DNA from: Chitinivibrionales bacterium
Lineage (GTDB): Bacteria > Fibrobacterota > Chitinivibrionia > Chitinivibrionales > WJKA01
Assembly (NCBI GenBank): GCA_014728295.1
Contig: WJLW01000007.1
Location: forward strand, 1 to 64,000
Direction of reading: 5' to 3'
DNA: 64,000 bases
Shown here: positions 1 through 10,300 of the stretch, piece by piece
Numbering within the stretch: the first letter of the stretch is position 1
How the letters are laid out: each line of letters starts with the position of its first letter
Notes under the pieces: generated by a model
The model's database searches: none
The model's input: the letters and a program-made list of their open reading frames with translations, nothing else
Told to the model about the DNA's origin: nothing
Translations under genes and position numbers: made by a program

Positions 1-510
1 CAGGAAGACAAAATAGAATACGATCCTGTCTCGGGAATGAGCGGAGCCAAGATGAATTATGACTATCATGCCATCTCTATCATGCCGGGAGTAAGCTATG
101 TCAAGCGTTGGGCGCCGCTGAAAGTTAATGGAGGCCTTTTGTTGGGATTCAGTATCCTTGTAGCCGACTGGGCTTTTTCGATGGATGAATCCGGCTACGG
201 CTTTGAAGAGTATAGCAGCGACGTAGAAATTGGACTTGGATTTGGTATTGGTGGAAGAGCCGGAGCCGAGATTCTGGCCGGAAGCCATGTCGGTTTCGGG
301 ATTGACATGATATTCATGTACAACAATTATTCATTTACGGTGAATCCCGAAGAAGCCGAATTTTACGATTATATGGTACCTGGCTTTTCCTCAAACTACT
401 ATGACAGTTATTCAAGCACGTACAGCGATAACTACGACTTTACCGATGCGGATGTATATTTCACCCTGCCGATATTCGAAATACAGTTTTCAGTCAATTT
501 TTACTATTAA
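1..510 (+). CDS. Outer-membrane beta-barrel-like protein, C-terminal part
   Basis: The frame is open from the first base of the window, so the gene begins upstream and only its last 169 codons are visible. The protein alternates short hydrophobic and polar stretches rich in Gly, Tyr and Phe, and ends in FSVNFYY. A terminal aromatic residue on an amphipathic strand is the usual signature of an outer-membrane beta-barrel recognised by the BAM machinery. A Tyr/Ser/Asp-rich stretch near residue 125-145 probably forms an extracellular loop. No specific family is recognised. It is followed after 71 bases by an exported peptidase-like protein in the same direction and may be co-transcribed with it. 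The barrel assignment is inference from strand pattern and the C-terminus. Confidence 0.6.
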   Translation, partial: QEDKIEYDPVSGMSGAKMNYDYHAISIMPGVSYVKRWAPLKVNGGLLLGFSILVADWAFSMDESGYGFEEYSSDVEIGLGFGIGGRAGAEILAGSHVGFGIDMIFMYNNYSFTVNPEEAEFYDYMVPGFSSNYYDSYSSTYSDNYDFTDADVYFTLPIFEIQFSVNFYY

Positions 511-581
511 TGATTTACGCATGCACTGCATAACAATTCCCGAAGGCAGTGCGGGGCCGGTACTGTGTGAGGAATTTGCTC

Positions 582-3500
582 ATGTGTAAACCGCTTACGC
601 TGCTGATCGTTTTGCTCTCCATGCGGCTTTTTTCCTATAACCACCCCGAACTGGGCTGGAAAACGGTCGCCACGCGCCATTTCAAAATCAACTACTACGA
701 CAAAACCGAGCCCGCCGTCTACGCTACCGCCGGAATTCTCGAATCGATCTATCCTCCCATGGCCAGGCTGTACGGATACCGATTCGAGGACAAAATCAAC
801 GTCTCCCTGGCCGATTACGACGATTTTACCAACGGATTTGCCGCCTGGACGCAGGACAATATTACCGTCTGGCTGCCGGATGCCCGTATTGATGAGCGCA
901 GCAATTCGACCTGGTTGCGCAATGTATTGACGCATGAGCTGGCGCATATCATTTCACTGCGCAAAAACGGCTTTCAACTGCTGTCGTTTGATTTGTATTA
1001 CGGCTATACGTCACCGGCGGCGGATATCCGGATTGCTCACCCGTTGCTGCTCAGCCGGTTTTATCCAACCTGGTTTGTTGAAGGCGCGGCCCAACTCGAG
1101 GCGGATCGGGCCGGCAATGACTGCTGGGACGCCCGGCGTGATATGATCCTGCGTTGCGCGGTGCTCGATGATCGCATGCTGAGCCTGGACGAGATGGGGT
1201 ACTTTTCGCACCCCTCTTTGCAGAATGAGATGGTGTACAATCACGGGTATTCTTTGACAAAGCATATCAATGACCGCTTCGGAAAAAATGTGGTTGGGCG
1301 GTTGTTTAATGCGGGGCGCGACAAGCGCATCGGCGGCGGCAGCTTCAAAATGCTGTTCAGAGAACATACGCAGACCGAACTTGGCACGGTGTATCGCCAG
1401 TGGCTTGACGGCTTGCGGACGACGTATCGCGGCAATCTGCCGAAATCATTGACACAGACGACACCGGTCTGGTCGCAGGGAGCCTACAATCACCTCCCGA
1501 AAGTCAGCCCCGACGGCAGGTACCGGGGATGGCTTACCAGCGGCAAGGGCGATTCACGGCGCACCGATCTGGTCATCTGCCGCCGTGATGACACACGTCC
1601 GGTGGTCAGGCTGGAACATGCCAAAGCATCGTGGGACTTTTCGCCGGACGGGAAGAAGGTTTACTTTATACAATCATATTACCCCAACCGCAACGGGTCA
1701 TATTTGAACGATCTTTTCGTATGTGATATTGCCTCGGGCAAAACGCAACAGTTGTCGCACGACGCGCGGGTATACGATGTCGAAGCGCACCGCAACGGCC
1801 GGGAGCTGATCTGCACCCGGTATCGCCGGGGAGCTTTCGAGCTGGTTGCCTTTGACGTTCGGCACCGGCGCTTCGAGCTTCTGGTGGAGGGGGAACTGGG
1901 AAAGCCGTTTCAGGGTATCTCCCAGGCGCCGCACGATGACAATCTGTTTGTGGTGGGCCGGGTCGTAAACGGAACGGCCGACCTGTTTGTTTACCATCGC
2001 ACAAACGCCAAGATGCATCCTCTGTGCACGACGGAGGCCCAGGAGGAAAGCCCCTGCTGGGCCGCCGATGGCCGCATCTATTTCAGTGCCGATTACGACG
2101 GGGTGTTTGATATTTACTCGCAGGTGCCGATGGACTCGATACTTCGCCGTCACAGCCGTGTCAAGGGAGGTGCCTTTCAGCCTGAGGTGCAGAATGACGC
2201 TGCCCTGCTGATATCCGAATATACCTCCCGGGGATTTAAAATCCGTGCATTAGTCAACGAGGCCGGACCGTTCGCTTTCGGGAGCTACGAGAATTGTACC
2301 TATCACGACTTGCCCAGGCCAAAGGGAAAAGTCAGAATAAAAAGCAAAAAGTACGACCCGGCATACCTGCGTCGTGACTGGCGCCTGATACTGCAGGTTT
2401 TGATGGATGATCGACACGGCTTTTACGGCAAGAAACTGGACCTGCCCGATGCCGATAGGCTTGCCGATACGCTGATGTCCGATATCAGCGTGGGTATTGG
2501 TTCCAACCGCACCGATGCGCTCGGCAAAAAGCTCGCTTACTTCTCAGCGTTTGTCGGCATGGCGGGCTTCAGGACGCCCACCGACTTTGCTTCCGCAAAT
2601 ACCGTGTCGTTTGTGCCGACCAAAGCCGTGCGCCACTGGGCGGACGGGTGCAAAAACGAAGTGGTATCACAATTCTTGACCAAGCAAACAGCGCACATCG
2701 AGCGGCTGTCACTTAAAAGCGCGGTTGTATCGTCGGTGCGGCAGGCGGATGCAGACACCGTTGAGGCATCGGGGAATAGTTTGCGGCAGTTTTATGTCAT
2801 GCCGTTGCTGGGCTACCAAAATCATATGTATCAACCGTCTTTCGGCCTGCTTGGCACGGCCATACTCGCCGGCGGATTTTTTCCTGCGCAGATTGTGCTG
2901 ACCGGCAATCTCGGCCGGACGCTCGGGCGAGATTTTTATGCGAGTATAATGCCCCAGCTCATGATGGTCAATACCTCCACGGCCGATACGACCCTGGTCT
3001 CGCTTTTTGTCGGCCAGGCGGCTCTGTCGTGCGCGTGGAGAACGTATGGATATTACAACGAAGACATTCTTTACCATCGTGCCGATCTGACAACAGCGGA
3101 AGTTGGGCTGATTCCGGCGTTCATGCCGGCGGGGGATACGCTGCGGTCAAACGGCTCAAACAATTATGCCGGAGCGCTGGAGCTTTACGGCAACTTCCTG
3201 CAGGGATTGCCCGTGCTCAAATATGCATCGCTTCATTTCGAACTGGAAGGGCGTGCCGAATGGTACAGTACGGGGGTTGTCGATGTTGAAGATCGTATTG
3301 GGGGCAAAGCGGATTTTTATTTTCGATCTCGTAATGAACTCTCCTGGCGGTTTCCGGTGTGGCGCAACATCCAGCGTGGAACCAACCTCTACGCCGATGC
3401 GCTCTATGGCGCCGCAATGTATCGTATGTCAATCGATGCGCGGCGTGCCTTTTTCACCACGCTCGCCGGCGGCTATTTTGCCGAAAAGAATTACCGGCCG

Positions 3501-3650
3501 CACAACGCGCACCTCTCGCATGAGGCCGGACTGCGCCTGACGCTGGGCTACGGGCTTAATTACCTGCAGGCAATCGGCCGTTTTTCGTCCGCCGTCTACT
3601 ACGATATATGGCGAAATAAACTATCTTTTGATATCTCGATTGGTCTGTGA
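582..3650 (+). CDS. Exported peptidase MA-like / TolB-type beta-propeller protein
   Basis: A 1022-residue protein. The ATG at 582 is chosen because GTGAGGAA lies 8-9 bases upstream; an in-frame GTG at 549 has no such site. Residues 1-18 look like a signal peptide. Residues 118-122 read HELAH, and FVEGAAQ (Glu167) follows, the arrangement of the gluzincin 'peptidase MA' family, so a zinc peptidase domain at about 30-300 is likely. Residues about 310-560 carry SPDG-type repeats (VSPDG, FSPDG, AADGRIYFSADYDG), typical of TolB/PD40 propeller blades. The last 300 residues alternate like beta-strands and may form an outer-membrane barrel. Proteins of this general layout occur in FCB-group bacteria. 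Substrate unknown; the catalytic residues appear intact. Function as an envelope protease or degraded scaffold cannot be decided from sequence. Confidence 0.75.
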   Translation: MCKPLTLLIVLLSMRLFSYNHPELGWKTVATRHFKINYYDKTEPAVYATAGILESIYPPMARLYGYRFEDKINVSLADYDDFTNGFAAWTQDNITVWLPDARIDERSNSTWLRNVLTHELAHIISLRKNGFQLLSFDLYYGYTSPAADIRIAHPLLLSRFYPTWFVEGAAQLEADRAGNDCWDARRDMILRCAVLDDRMLSLDEMGYFSHPSLQNEMVYNHGYSLTKHINDRFGKNVVGRLFNAGRDKRIGGGSFKMLFREHTQTELGTVYRQWLDGLRTTYRGNLPKSLTQTTPVWSQGAYNHLPKVSPDGRYRGWLTSGKGDSRRTDLVICRRDDTRPVVRLEHAKASWDFSPDGKKVYFIQSYYPNRNGSYLNDLFVCDIASGKTQQLSHDARVYDVEAHRNGRELICTRYRRGAFELVAFDVRHRRFELLVEGELGKPFQGISQAPHDDNLFVVGRVVNGTADLFVYHRTNAKMHPLCTTEAQEESPCWAADGRIYFSADYDGVFDIYSQVPMDSILRRHSRVKGGAFQPEVQNDAALLISEYTSRGFKIRALVNEAGPFAFGSYENCTYHDLPRPKGKVRIKSKKYDPAYLRRDWRLILQVLMDDRHGFYGKKLDLPDADRLADTLMSDISVGIGSNRTDALGKKLAYFSAFVGMAGFRTPTDFASANTVSFVPTKAVRHWADGCKNEVVSQFLTKQTAHIERLSLKSAVVSSVRQADADTVEASGNSLRQFYVMPLLGYQNHMYQPSFGLLGTAILAGGFFPAQIVLTGNLGRTLGRDFYASIMPQLMMVNTSTADTTLVSLFVGQAALSCAWRTYGYYNEDILYHRADLTTAEVGLIPAFMPAGDTLRSNGSNNYAGALELYGNFLQGLPVLKYASLHFELEGRAEWYSTGVVDVEDRIGGKADFYFRSRNELSWRFPVWRNIQRGTNLYADALYGAAMYRMSIDARRAFFTTLAGGYFAEKNYRPHNAHLSHEAGLRLTLGYGLNYLQAIGRFSSAVYYDIWRNKLSFDISIGL

Positions 3651-3687
3651 CTCCCTTGTTATCCACGGATTTTGGAGGAGGCTGCGC

Positions 3688-4182
3688 ATGAGCGCGCAAA
3701 AGGTTGCCATAGGGGTAATCGGCGGATCATCCGCCGACGAAGAAACATTGCACCTGGCTTATGATGTGGGCATGCATTGCGCCAATAACGATGCTGTGCT
3801 GGTTTGCGGCGGATTGGGCGGAGTTATGGAGTGGGCCTCACGCGGCGCGGCGGATAACGGCGGACTGGTCGTGGGTATCCTGCCCGGTGAAGACCGCAAC
3901 GCAGCCAACCCGTTTGTCAACATTGCCATTCCCACGGGCATGGGTATCGGACGCAATATCTTTGTCGTGCGCACATCCGATGTGCTGATTGCGTTTCCCG
4001 GCTCCTACGGTACGCTGAGTGAGATTGCCTTTGCGCTCAATTCGGGCAAAACCGTTATCTATCTTCCCGGCGCCTGGAATCTCAAAAAAATCGGCAAGGT
4101 CGATGGCGCGCTGTTCAAGGAAGCGTTTAACGCCGCACAAGCGGTCGGTTTTGCGCTGAATGCATTAGTCAAGGAGGTCTGA
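3688..4182 (+). CDS. TIGR00725/LOG-like Rossmann protein
   Basis: A 164-residue protein of the SLOG superfamily, related to lysine-decarboxylase-like/LOG proteins and the TIGR00725 group. ATG 3688 follows GGAGGAG. The N-terminal strand IGVIGGSSA, the glycine-rich VCGGLGGVMEWASRGA and the segment FPGSYGTLSEIAFAL correspond to the nucleotide-binding motifs, the last being a variant of the PGGxGTxxE motif with the Glu kept. LOG enzymes hydrolyse nucleoside monophosphates, but many TIGR00725 members have no assigned activity. The stop codon directly abuts the TTG start of the aldehyde ferredoxin oxidoreductase gene, which suggests translational coupling and a shared pathway. Family confident, activity unassigned. 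Confidence 0.8.
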   Translation: MSAQKVAIGVIGGSSADEETLHLAYDVGMHCANNDAVLVCGGLGGVMEWASRGAADNGGLVVGILPGEDRNAANPFVNIAIPTGMGIGRNIFVVRTSDVLIAFPGSYGTLSEIAFALNSGKTVIYLPGAWNLKKIGKVDGALFKEAFNAAQAVGFALNALVKEV

Positions 4183-5949
4183 TTGGCGAGCGCGTCCGGG
4201 GGCGGCTGGCACGGGCAAATTCTGCATGTCAATTTGACCGACAAGACGACGTGGCGTACTTGTCCCGATCCTGACGTTTATCACAACTTCATTGGCGGCA
4301 AGGGCCTGGCGGGAACGTTTCTGCGCGATGCAATGACGCTTCCGTGGGACGATTCGGCTATGCCCCTGCTGCTGTTTACGGGGCCGCTTAACGATACGAT
4401 ATCACCCACGTCCGGGCGCATGACGATCATGTCGAAGTCCCCCCTCACGGGCACGGTTGGCGATACCTCGGTCGGCGGATCGCTGGGCACGATGCTCAAG
4501 CGCTGCGGCGTCGACGGCGTGGTCATTACCGGCGCATCGGCAACGCCGTGTGGTATTGAGCTGGGTGAGGGTGACGTAACCTTTACTGATGCAACTCGCT
4601 TGCGGGGAAGGTCTGCTTCCGAGCGCTTTGAGCTGCTGCGGGACCGGGGGCCGGTGGCGCTCATCGGCCCGGCGGCCGAGCAGGGAGTTGCGTTTGCAAG
4701 CATTATTGTCGAAAAACATTATGCATCCGGCAGAAACGGTCTGGGCCTGATTTGTGCGAGTAAGAACCTGCTCTATCTCTGTGCAAAGGGATCGCAGAAG
4801 ACGCAGGTAGTCGATCCGGCCGGTCTCAAGAGGGCACGCGAAGATATTATGCGCCTGACCTCCGCTTCTCCGATATTGCTGGGCGAGCACGGTATTGCCA
4901 AGTTTGGTACCGGCGCGCTCTACGATTTGCTGCATGTGCGCCGCATGATGCCCACCGCCAACTTCACCAAAAGCCGCTTCGAGCATGCCGGGGCAATGAA
5001 TGCGCATGCTTATAAAAACACATATGGCGCCAAAAAGACCGGCTGCAAGGGCTGTCATGTGCTCTGCAAAAAGCTGACACCCGACAAAAAAAGCATTCCC
5101 GAATTCGAAACCATGTCACATTTCAGCGCGTTGCTTGAAAACCGGGACCTGGCTGTGGTCATGGAAGCCAATGAATTATGCAACCATTACGGCATGGACA
5201 CGATTTCCGCTGCGGCAACGCTTGCCTGTTATGCAGAGATTATCGGCACACGCCTGTCACCCGGCGAGATCATTGCTTTGCTGCATGCGATTGGAACCGG
5301 TGCAGGCATCGGCCGGGAACTGGGCAGGGGCTCGCTGGCCTATGCGCGGGCGCAGGGGCGTCCCGAGGCGTCCATGACGGTCAAGGGGCTCGAGCTGCCG
5401 GCATACGATCCACGCGGCGCATATGGGATGGCACTGGCTTATGTTACCTCGACCAGAGGCGGATGCCATTTGCGCGCGTATCCGATTAGCCACGAAATTC
5501 TGCGCAAACCGGTCGCAACCGATCGATTCACTTTTGAGGGCAAGGCGCGAATCATCAAAATCGCCGAGGACTGCAACGCGGCAATCGATTCGTTGACCGC
5601 CTGCAAATTTCTCTTTTTCGGAGCCACGGTGGAGGAGTACGCCAAAGCTTTTTCGGCAGTGACAGGTGCGTCGTTTTCGGGGCAGGATCTGCTGAATGCC
5701 GGAGAGCGCATTTACTATCACGACCGTATCATGAATGCCCTGAACGGCTTTGACGCAACGCAGGACGATCTGCCCCGCCGCTTTTTTGAGCTGCCCGGTT
5801 CTTCGGGCGGCGGCATCGAGATTCCCGCGCTCAAACGGGAGGATTTTCTGACGGCGCGGGCCCGTTATTATAACGTCAGGGGGCTTACTCCCGGCGGCCT
5901 GCCCACCGGTGCAACTGCTTCTCGATTGGGGTTGACATGGAACATCTAA
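4183..5949 (+). CDS. Aldehyde:ferredoxin oxidoreductase (tungstopterin enzyme)
   Basis: A 588-residue member of the AOR family, which oxidises aldehydes to acids (or reduces acids) with a tungsten bis-pyranopterin and a [4Fe-4S] cluster, passing electrons to ferredoxin. Cluster ligands are visible as Cys288, Cys291 and Cys295 (GCKGCHVLC) with the fourth probably Cys474 in DSLTACKF; the first three coincide in number with the Pyrococcus furiosus enzyme. The N-terminus GWHGQILHVNLTDKT is typical. Start is TTG at 4183, six bases after AGGAGG, directly after the preceding stop. The gene overlaps the following class II aldolase gene by 13 bases, so an aldehyde made or consumed by that lyase is a plausible substrate (inference). 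No dedicated ferredoxin is adjacent, but one lies at 29.9 kb. Confidence 0.93.
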   Translation: MASASGGGWHGQILHVNLTDKTTWRTCPDPDVYHNFIGGKGLAGTFLRDAMTLPWDDSAMPLLLFTGPLNDTISPTSGRMTIMSKSPLTGTVGDTSVGGSLGTMLKRCGVDGVVITGASATPCGIELGEGDVTFTDATRLRGRSASERFELLRDRGPVALIGPAAEQGVAFASIIVEKHYASGRNGLGLICASKNLLYLCAKGSQKTQVVDPAGLKRAREDIMRLTSASPILLGEHGIAKFGTGALYDLLHVRRMMPTANFTKSRFEHAGAMNAHAYKNTYGAKKTGCKGCHVLCKKLTPDKKSIPEFETMSHFSALLENRDLAVVMEANELCNHYGMDTISAAATLACYAEIIGTRLSPGEIIALLHAIGTGAGIGRELGRGSLAYARAQGRPEASMTVKGLELPAYDPRGAYGMALAYVTSTRGGCHLRAYPISHEILRKPVATDRFTFEGKARIIKIAEDCNAAIDSLTACKFLFFGATVEEYAKAFSAVTGASFSGQDLLNAGERIYYHDRIMNALNGFDATQDDLPRRFFELPGSSGGGIEIPALKREDFLTARARYYNVRGLTPGGLPTGATASRLGLTWNI

Positions 5950-7100
5950 TTCATAAATACGAGGCCAAAATGATACGTGCCGGACTGGTCGCTCCGGGGG
6001 ACGTTGTTATCGGGGCTCAGGATGACGAGCTGCTGTGGAATCGGCAGGCTGCTGCTTGTGGCGAACTGGCGCGTGTCTTTGAGCTGATTTCGATCAACAG
6101 CCTGATCCATGCCATGCCGCGTGAGCCGTACCGCACGATCATCGAGTATCTTATGGCGGCGCATCCCGAAGCTATTCGCCCGCGTGATACCGAAACGCGC
6201 ACATTTCTGCACGAACTGCCGGTGAGCAATGAGTTTACGGCCGAAAGCATAGCCCGGAATCTAAGCCGTCGCAAATGTGTCCTGATTGCCGGTAAAGGCC
6301 TGGTGACGTATGGAACGGTCAGCCCCGAGCAGGCGTTTGTGGTATTCAGTTCGGTCTGCTTTGCCTGTTATGTGAAATTTTTCTCCGACTACTTGCCGGC
6401 AATTCGGGCGAAAGCGGCGCCGGAGCCTCTGCAACGGGCATATGTACAGGCGTGCCGATTTCTGGACGAGCCGTTGCCGGCACAGGCTCCACGGCTTGCT
6501 CATGGCCCGTTTGAGCAGGAAGATGCTGTCCTTGCGGCTATGGATGCTGCCGGCAAGGCAACGGTGGAGCTCAAACTGGTTGATTCCTATTTCGGCAACG
6601 TTTCGTACCGTCAAGACGGTATTCTTTATATCAGCCAGACAACCAGTTCGATGGATGAGCTGCCGGGCTATATCGATCCCTGCTCATTGGAAGGCACGAC
6701 CTGTACGGCAATCACGGCATCCTCGGAATACAAGGCGCATCGTGAAATCAGCAATCGTCTCGGCTGCCGCACCATCCTGCACGGTCATCCGCGATTTGCG
6801 GTAATAATGTCGCTTGATTGTGGCGAAGAGCAGTGCGTACATAGTCACGAATGCTATAAGGCCTGTCCCAAAACCCGTTATATCAATGACATCCCAATTG
6901 TATGCGGGGAAGTGGGAACCGGGCCATTCGGTTTGTGCAATACCGTACCACCGGCACTGGAACGCGCACCGGGTGCTATCGTTTACGGGCATGGTGTATT
7001 TACGGTCGGTTTCAGCGATTTCAACGAAACGTTTGCCGAATTGCTCCGCATTGAACGCACCTGCCGCGAGGCTTTTTTCAGCACCATTTCCGATGTGTAG
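5937..7100 (+). CDS. Class II aldolase/adducin family protein with Cys-rich insert
   Basis: A 387-residue protein whose C-terminal two thirds (about residues 195-385) is a class II aldolase/adducin domain, the fold of fuculose- and rhamnulose-phosphate aldolases. The metal-binding histidines are seen in HGHP (His282, His284) and YGHG (His352). The first 190 residues resemble no domain I can name. Between the histidines sits a Cys/His-rich insert at about residues 295-310 (CGEEQC, HSHEC, KACP), unusual for the family and a possible extra metal site. The start ATG lies inside the end of the AOR gene. With the AOR gene upstream, a lyase producing an aldehyde that is then oxidised is a reasonable hypothesis. 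Substrate unknown. Confidence 0.82.
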   Translation: MEHLIHKYEAKMIRAGLVAPGDVVIGAQDDELLWNRQAAACGELARVFELISINSLIHAMPREPYRTIIEYLMAAHPEAIRPRDTETRTFLHELPVSNEFTAESIARNLSRRKCVLIAGKGLVTYGTVSPEQAFVVFSSVCFACYVKFFSDYLPAIRAKAAPEPLQRAYVQACRFLDEPLPAQAPRLAHGPFEQEDAVLAAMDAAGKATVELKLVDSYFGNVSYRQDGILYISQTTSSMDELPGYIDPCSLEGTTCTAITASSEYKAHREISNRLGCRTILHGHPRFAVIMSLDCGEEQCVHSHECYKACPKTRYINDIPIVCGEVGTGPFGLCNTVPPALERAPGAIVYGHGVFTVGFSDFNETFAELLRIERTCREAFFSTISDV

Positions 7101-7211
7101 CATTCGCTGAAGTTAGGCGCGTAAATGATGCCGTTACTCTGCTTTGCATCACATTGAATCCGCGAAGTATCCCAGAAAAACCGGCAATATAGATAAATTC
7201 CACAAAAAAAA

Positions 7212-7223
7212 TTAATCGATTAA
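7212..7223. promoter_or_regulatory. Operator-like 12-bp palindrome
   Basis: The segment TTAATCGATTAA is a perfect dyad with a central CG, the shape of LacI-family operators. It lies in the 290-base gap before the glycosidase-like gene. A second dyad follows at 7232-7248 (ACACCTC, 3-base loop, GAGGTGT). The rest of the gap is AT-rich with no gene. A LacI-family regulator is encoded at 13.5 kb, but a link is only inference. Confidence 0.4.
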
Positions 7224-7390
7224 CATTTTTTACACCTCGCAGAGGTGTCTCTGTAACATGCTTATATTTATAGCTTTACAAAAAATGAAAAGGGACGAAT
7301 GTCAAAAAAAATCTTGACTTAGAGAATGGCCTGATTTAATTTTAGCGGTTTAAACCAGGAAATGTACCTACCCTTAACCTGGGAGCAATT

Positions 7391-10300
7391 TTGAAGAATT
7401 TCAAGACAGCGCTTTCCAAACCGGCTGCAGAATCTCATCCATGGGCACTTTGGATCTGGAATCTGGACATAACCTACGAAGAGATTGAATATCAACTGCA
7501 TTCCATAGTAGAAAAGGGTTTCGGCGGCATTGCTGTTCGCCCCGGCCGGGATATGAATCCGGACTATCTTTCGGAAGATTTTTTCAACATGTTCGGCCTG
7601 GTGCTGGAAATTGCCAAGAATGAGGGAATACAGGTATGCATTGCCGATGATTTCTCTTTGCCCGCCAGCGGCGTATTTAATCTGCCCACCTCGCGGAGCA
7701 CCGAATTAAGGTCTCAACGGCTGGTGCTCAGGCGTACCGAGCAACTGGATGCCAAGGCTTCATTTGAAATGCCCGTTGATGATCCGCACAAATACCAGAT
7801 AGTTGCCGTTAAGGTGGTGGAAGGAAAGGCTGATCTTGATTCGGCAAAAAAGATATCAACCAGCTCGACCAGAGGGTCGGCGACATTTAAGGCCACAGGC
7901 AGTGATTGGCAGGTTCTGGTATTCGAAAAAGAGTACGTAAAGGATCCGCTGGGTAATTATGTGCCGAATGTATTCAACAGCACCTGCGTCGATGAGTACA
8001 TCAAAAATGTGCTCGAGGTTCTGCGTACCAGGTTCTCCAAGCTGACACCCTCTGTGTTTGCCGGATTCATCAACGAAATGCCGGCCGCGCTGCCCGGAGA
8101 TTTTGCCATTCCGTGGGATGACGATCTGGTTACCAAGTATCGTGCAAAGTATAAAAAAGAGCTGATAAAATTGCTTCCGGCCTTGTTTCTGGATACCGAT
8201 TCTAAGAATTTCAAAGTCCGCTGCCACATATACGCGTTTATCGAGGCCCAGATGTATGAGCGGTTTGCTACGCCGCTGGAGAAATATGCGAAAAAATACC
8301 GCCTTTTTCATTGGCTGCTCACCCCGGAGGCGAGTATGCAGGAATCGAGCAATCTGCTTAAAGATTGTTTTGCTATTCCGGGCAAAGACTTTACTACCGT
8401 TGGCATTCAGAACCAGGAGGGATCGGACGAAAACTATCCGATTGCACGCGCTCTTGCCGATATGAATGTCAATGAGTTCCGGCGCCAGAGCATAACCGTC
8501 GTTGGTCGCAACAATCAGGGCAACTGCGCCACGGTTCAATCGCTCAAGGCCGAGATTGATCAGAATCTGCTGAACGGCCCGACGACCATTCTTGTGGACG
8601 GCCTGTATTTCAATATTGACTTTCGCAACTACCCCAAAACCCCGATGAACTCGTTCTGGTATTCTCCGGACTGGAGCTACATGCGTACGCTTTGTGACTA
8701 TACGGCGCGTATGCAGGAGTCGATGCGCAGTTTACATTATCAATGCGACGTCGCGGTGCTGATGCCGACTACTTCGATACTGGCGGAATACACACCTTCC
8801 AACGACGATCCGGTGCACGCCGGAATGCTGCATCTGCACAAAGTAATCGGCGAGCTGCAGAAGCAGGATATTCATTTCGACATCATTTCGGAAGAGACAT
8901 TGCTCTCCTGCTCGATCCGGGCCAACGGCGAATTTGGTACGGCCGACAGAATTCGAAAAGGTAACTACCATTCGCTGGTATTGCCCTATTCGAGATTTAT
9001 TAGCAAGAGCGTGTTTGTCTTTCTGGAAAAACTGGCTGCCAAAAAGGGTAATGTTGTTTTTGTTGACAATACCCCTGCAGGAACGCTGGACGAAGGAATG
9101 AATGCTTCATTTAACGCGCGCGTCGACAAGCTGCTCAAGTCTAAAAGCGGAGGTGTCTACTGTGTTCCCTTCAAAAGCATGGGAACATCAATCCGTCAAA
9201 GCAATACGAACTTCAATATTACCGTTCATGGCAAGAAGTGCCCGGATATTTACAGTTCTCTGGGATCGGGAGATGGATTTGATTTGTGCGCGCTGCACAA
9301 TATCTCCGAAACCCACGATTACTATGCGCTGGTTGAGGTTGATGCAGCCAAGTATGTCTACCTGATTGATTGCGAAAGCGGTGCTCTGCATGAGGTTGCC
9401 GAAATTTCTCAGGATGCAAACCGCTCACGATTTAATGTAAACATTTCCTGCAAGCAAACCCTGATGTTTCTCACCTGCAACACAAAAATCGCTTCGGCAA
9501 CTACTACCAAAGATAAAAAGCCGGATCATCCCCTTAATGTATTCGGTACCAAGCAGCGTACCTACCGCCTCGTTTTGCGCAATCAGTGGCATTTCGACCC
9601 GCAAAGCTACAATATACTGCCGCTTGCCGCCTGGAATACACGCATTGGTCTGAGTCGCGAATTCGGCGGCTATTCGCATTATTACGAAGCCTACTACGAA
9701 GTCAAAGAGATCCCGCAGACATGCTATCTCGTACTGACTGGTTTCAAAGGCCTGTCAAAGGAGCACCAGATCGATCAATACCTGGAAGTTACAGTTAACG
9801 GTAGCCCGGTTGAAATCGTCCGAAACGACGGATCGATCACACTGCCCGGAACTGAAGGCGAGCCGCCCGTTGTCGATCCCATGCTGGAAAATTCCGTCTT
9901 TTTGCGCAACGCGCATATGTGCGATATCGCCGATGTTGCCATCAAAGGCTATAACCGTGTGTCCATTCGCACCGTCGGCATATACGGCGATCCCCCCGTC
10001 ATTCTCTACCCGCCCTACGTTGCCGGAATATTTTCCATTATCAAAGGCAACAAAGGCTGGGGTTTGAACATCAATAAGCCGCAGGTCGGCAGTGACAGTT
10101 GGGCCAAATACGGCTACCCGTATATGAGCGGAATCGGCAGGTATCGTCAGATTTTCGAAATCCCCAGCAATTACAGTCGTCTCGTGCTGAAATTCGCACG
10201 CGCCTCGGGACAAATGAAAGTCAACCTGAACGGCAAAGACCTCGGACCGATCAATTGGCATCCCCTGGAAGTTGATATTACCGATGCCTGTACTTCAAAA

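Noticed and set aside
3651..3687. Upstream in-frame TTG start (3628) for the LOG-like protein
   Set aside because: It would overlap the previous gene; ATG 3688 has an ideal GGAGGAG and matches the family N-terminus.
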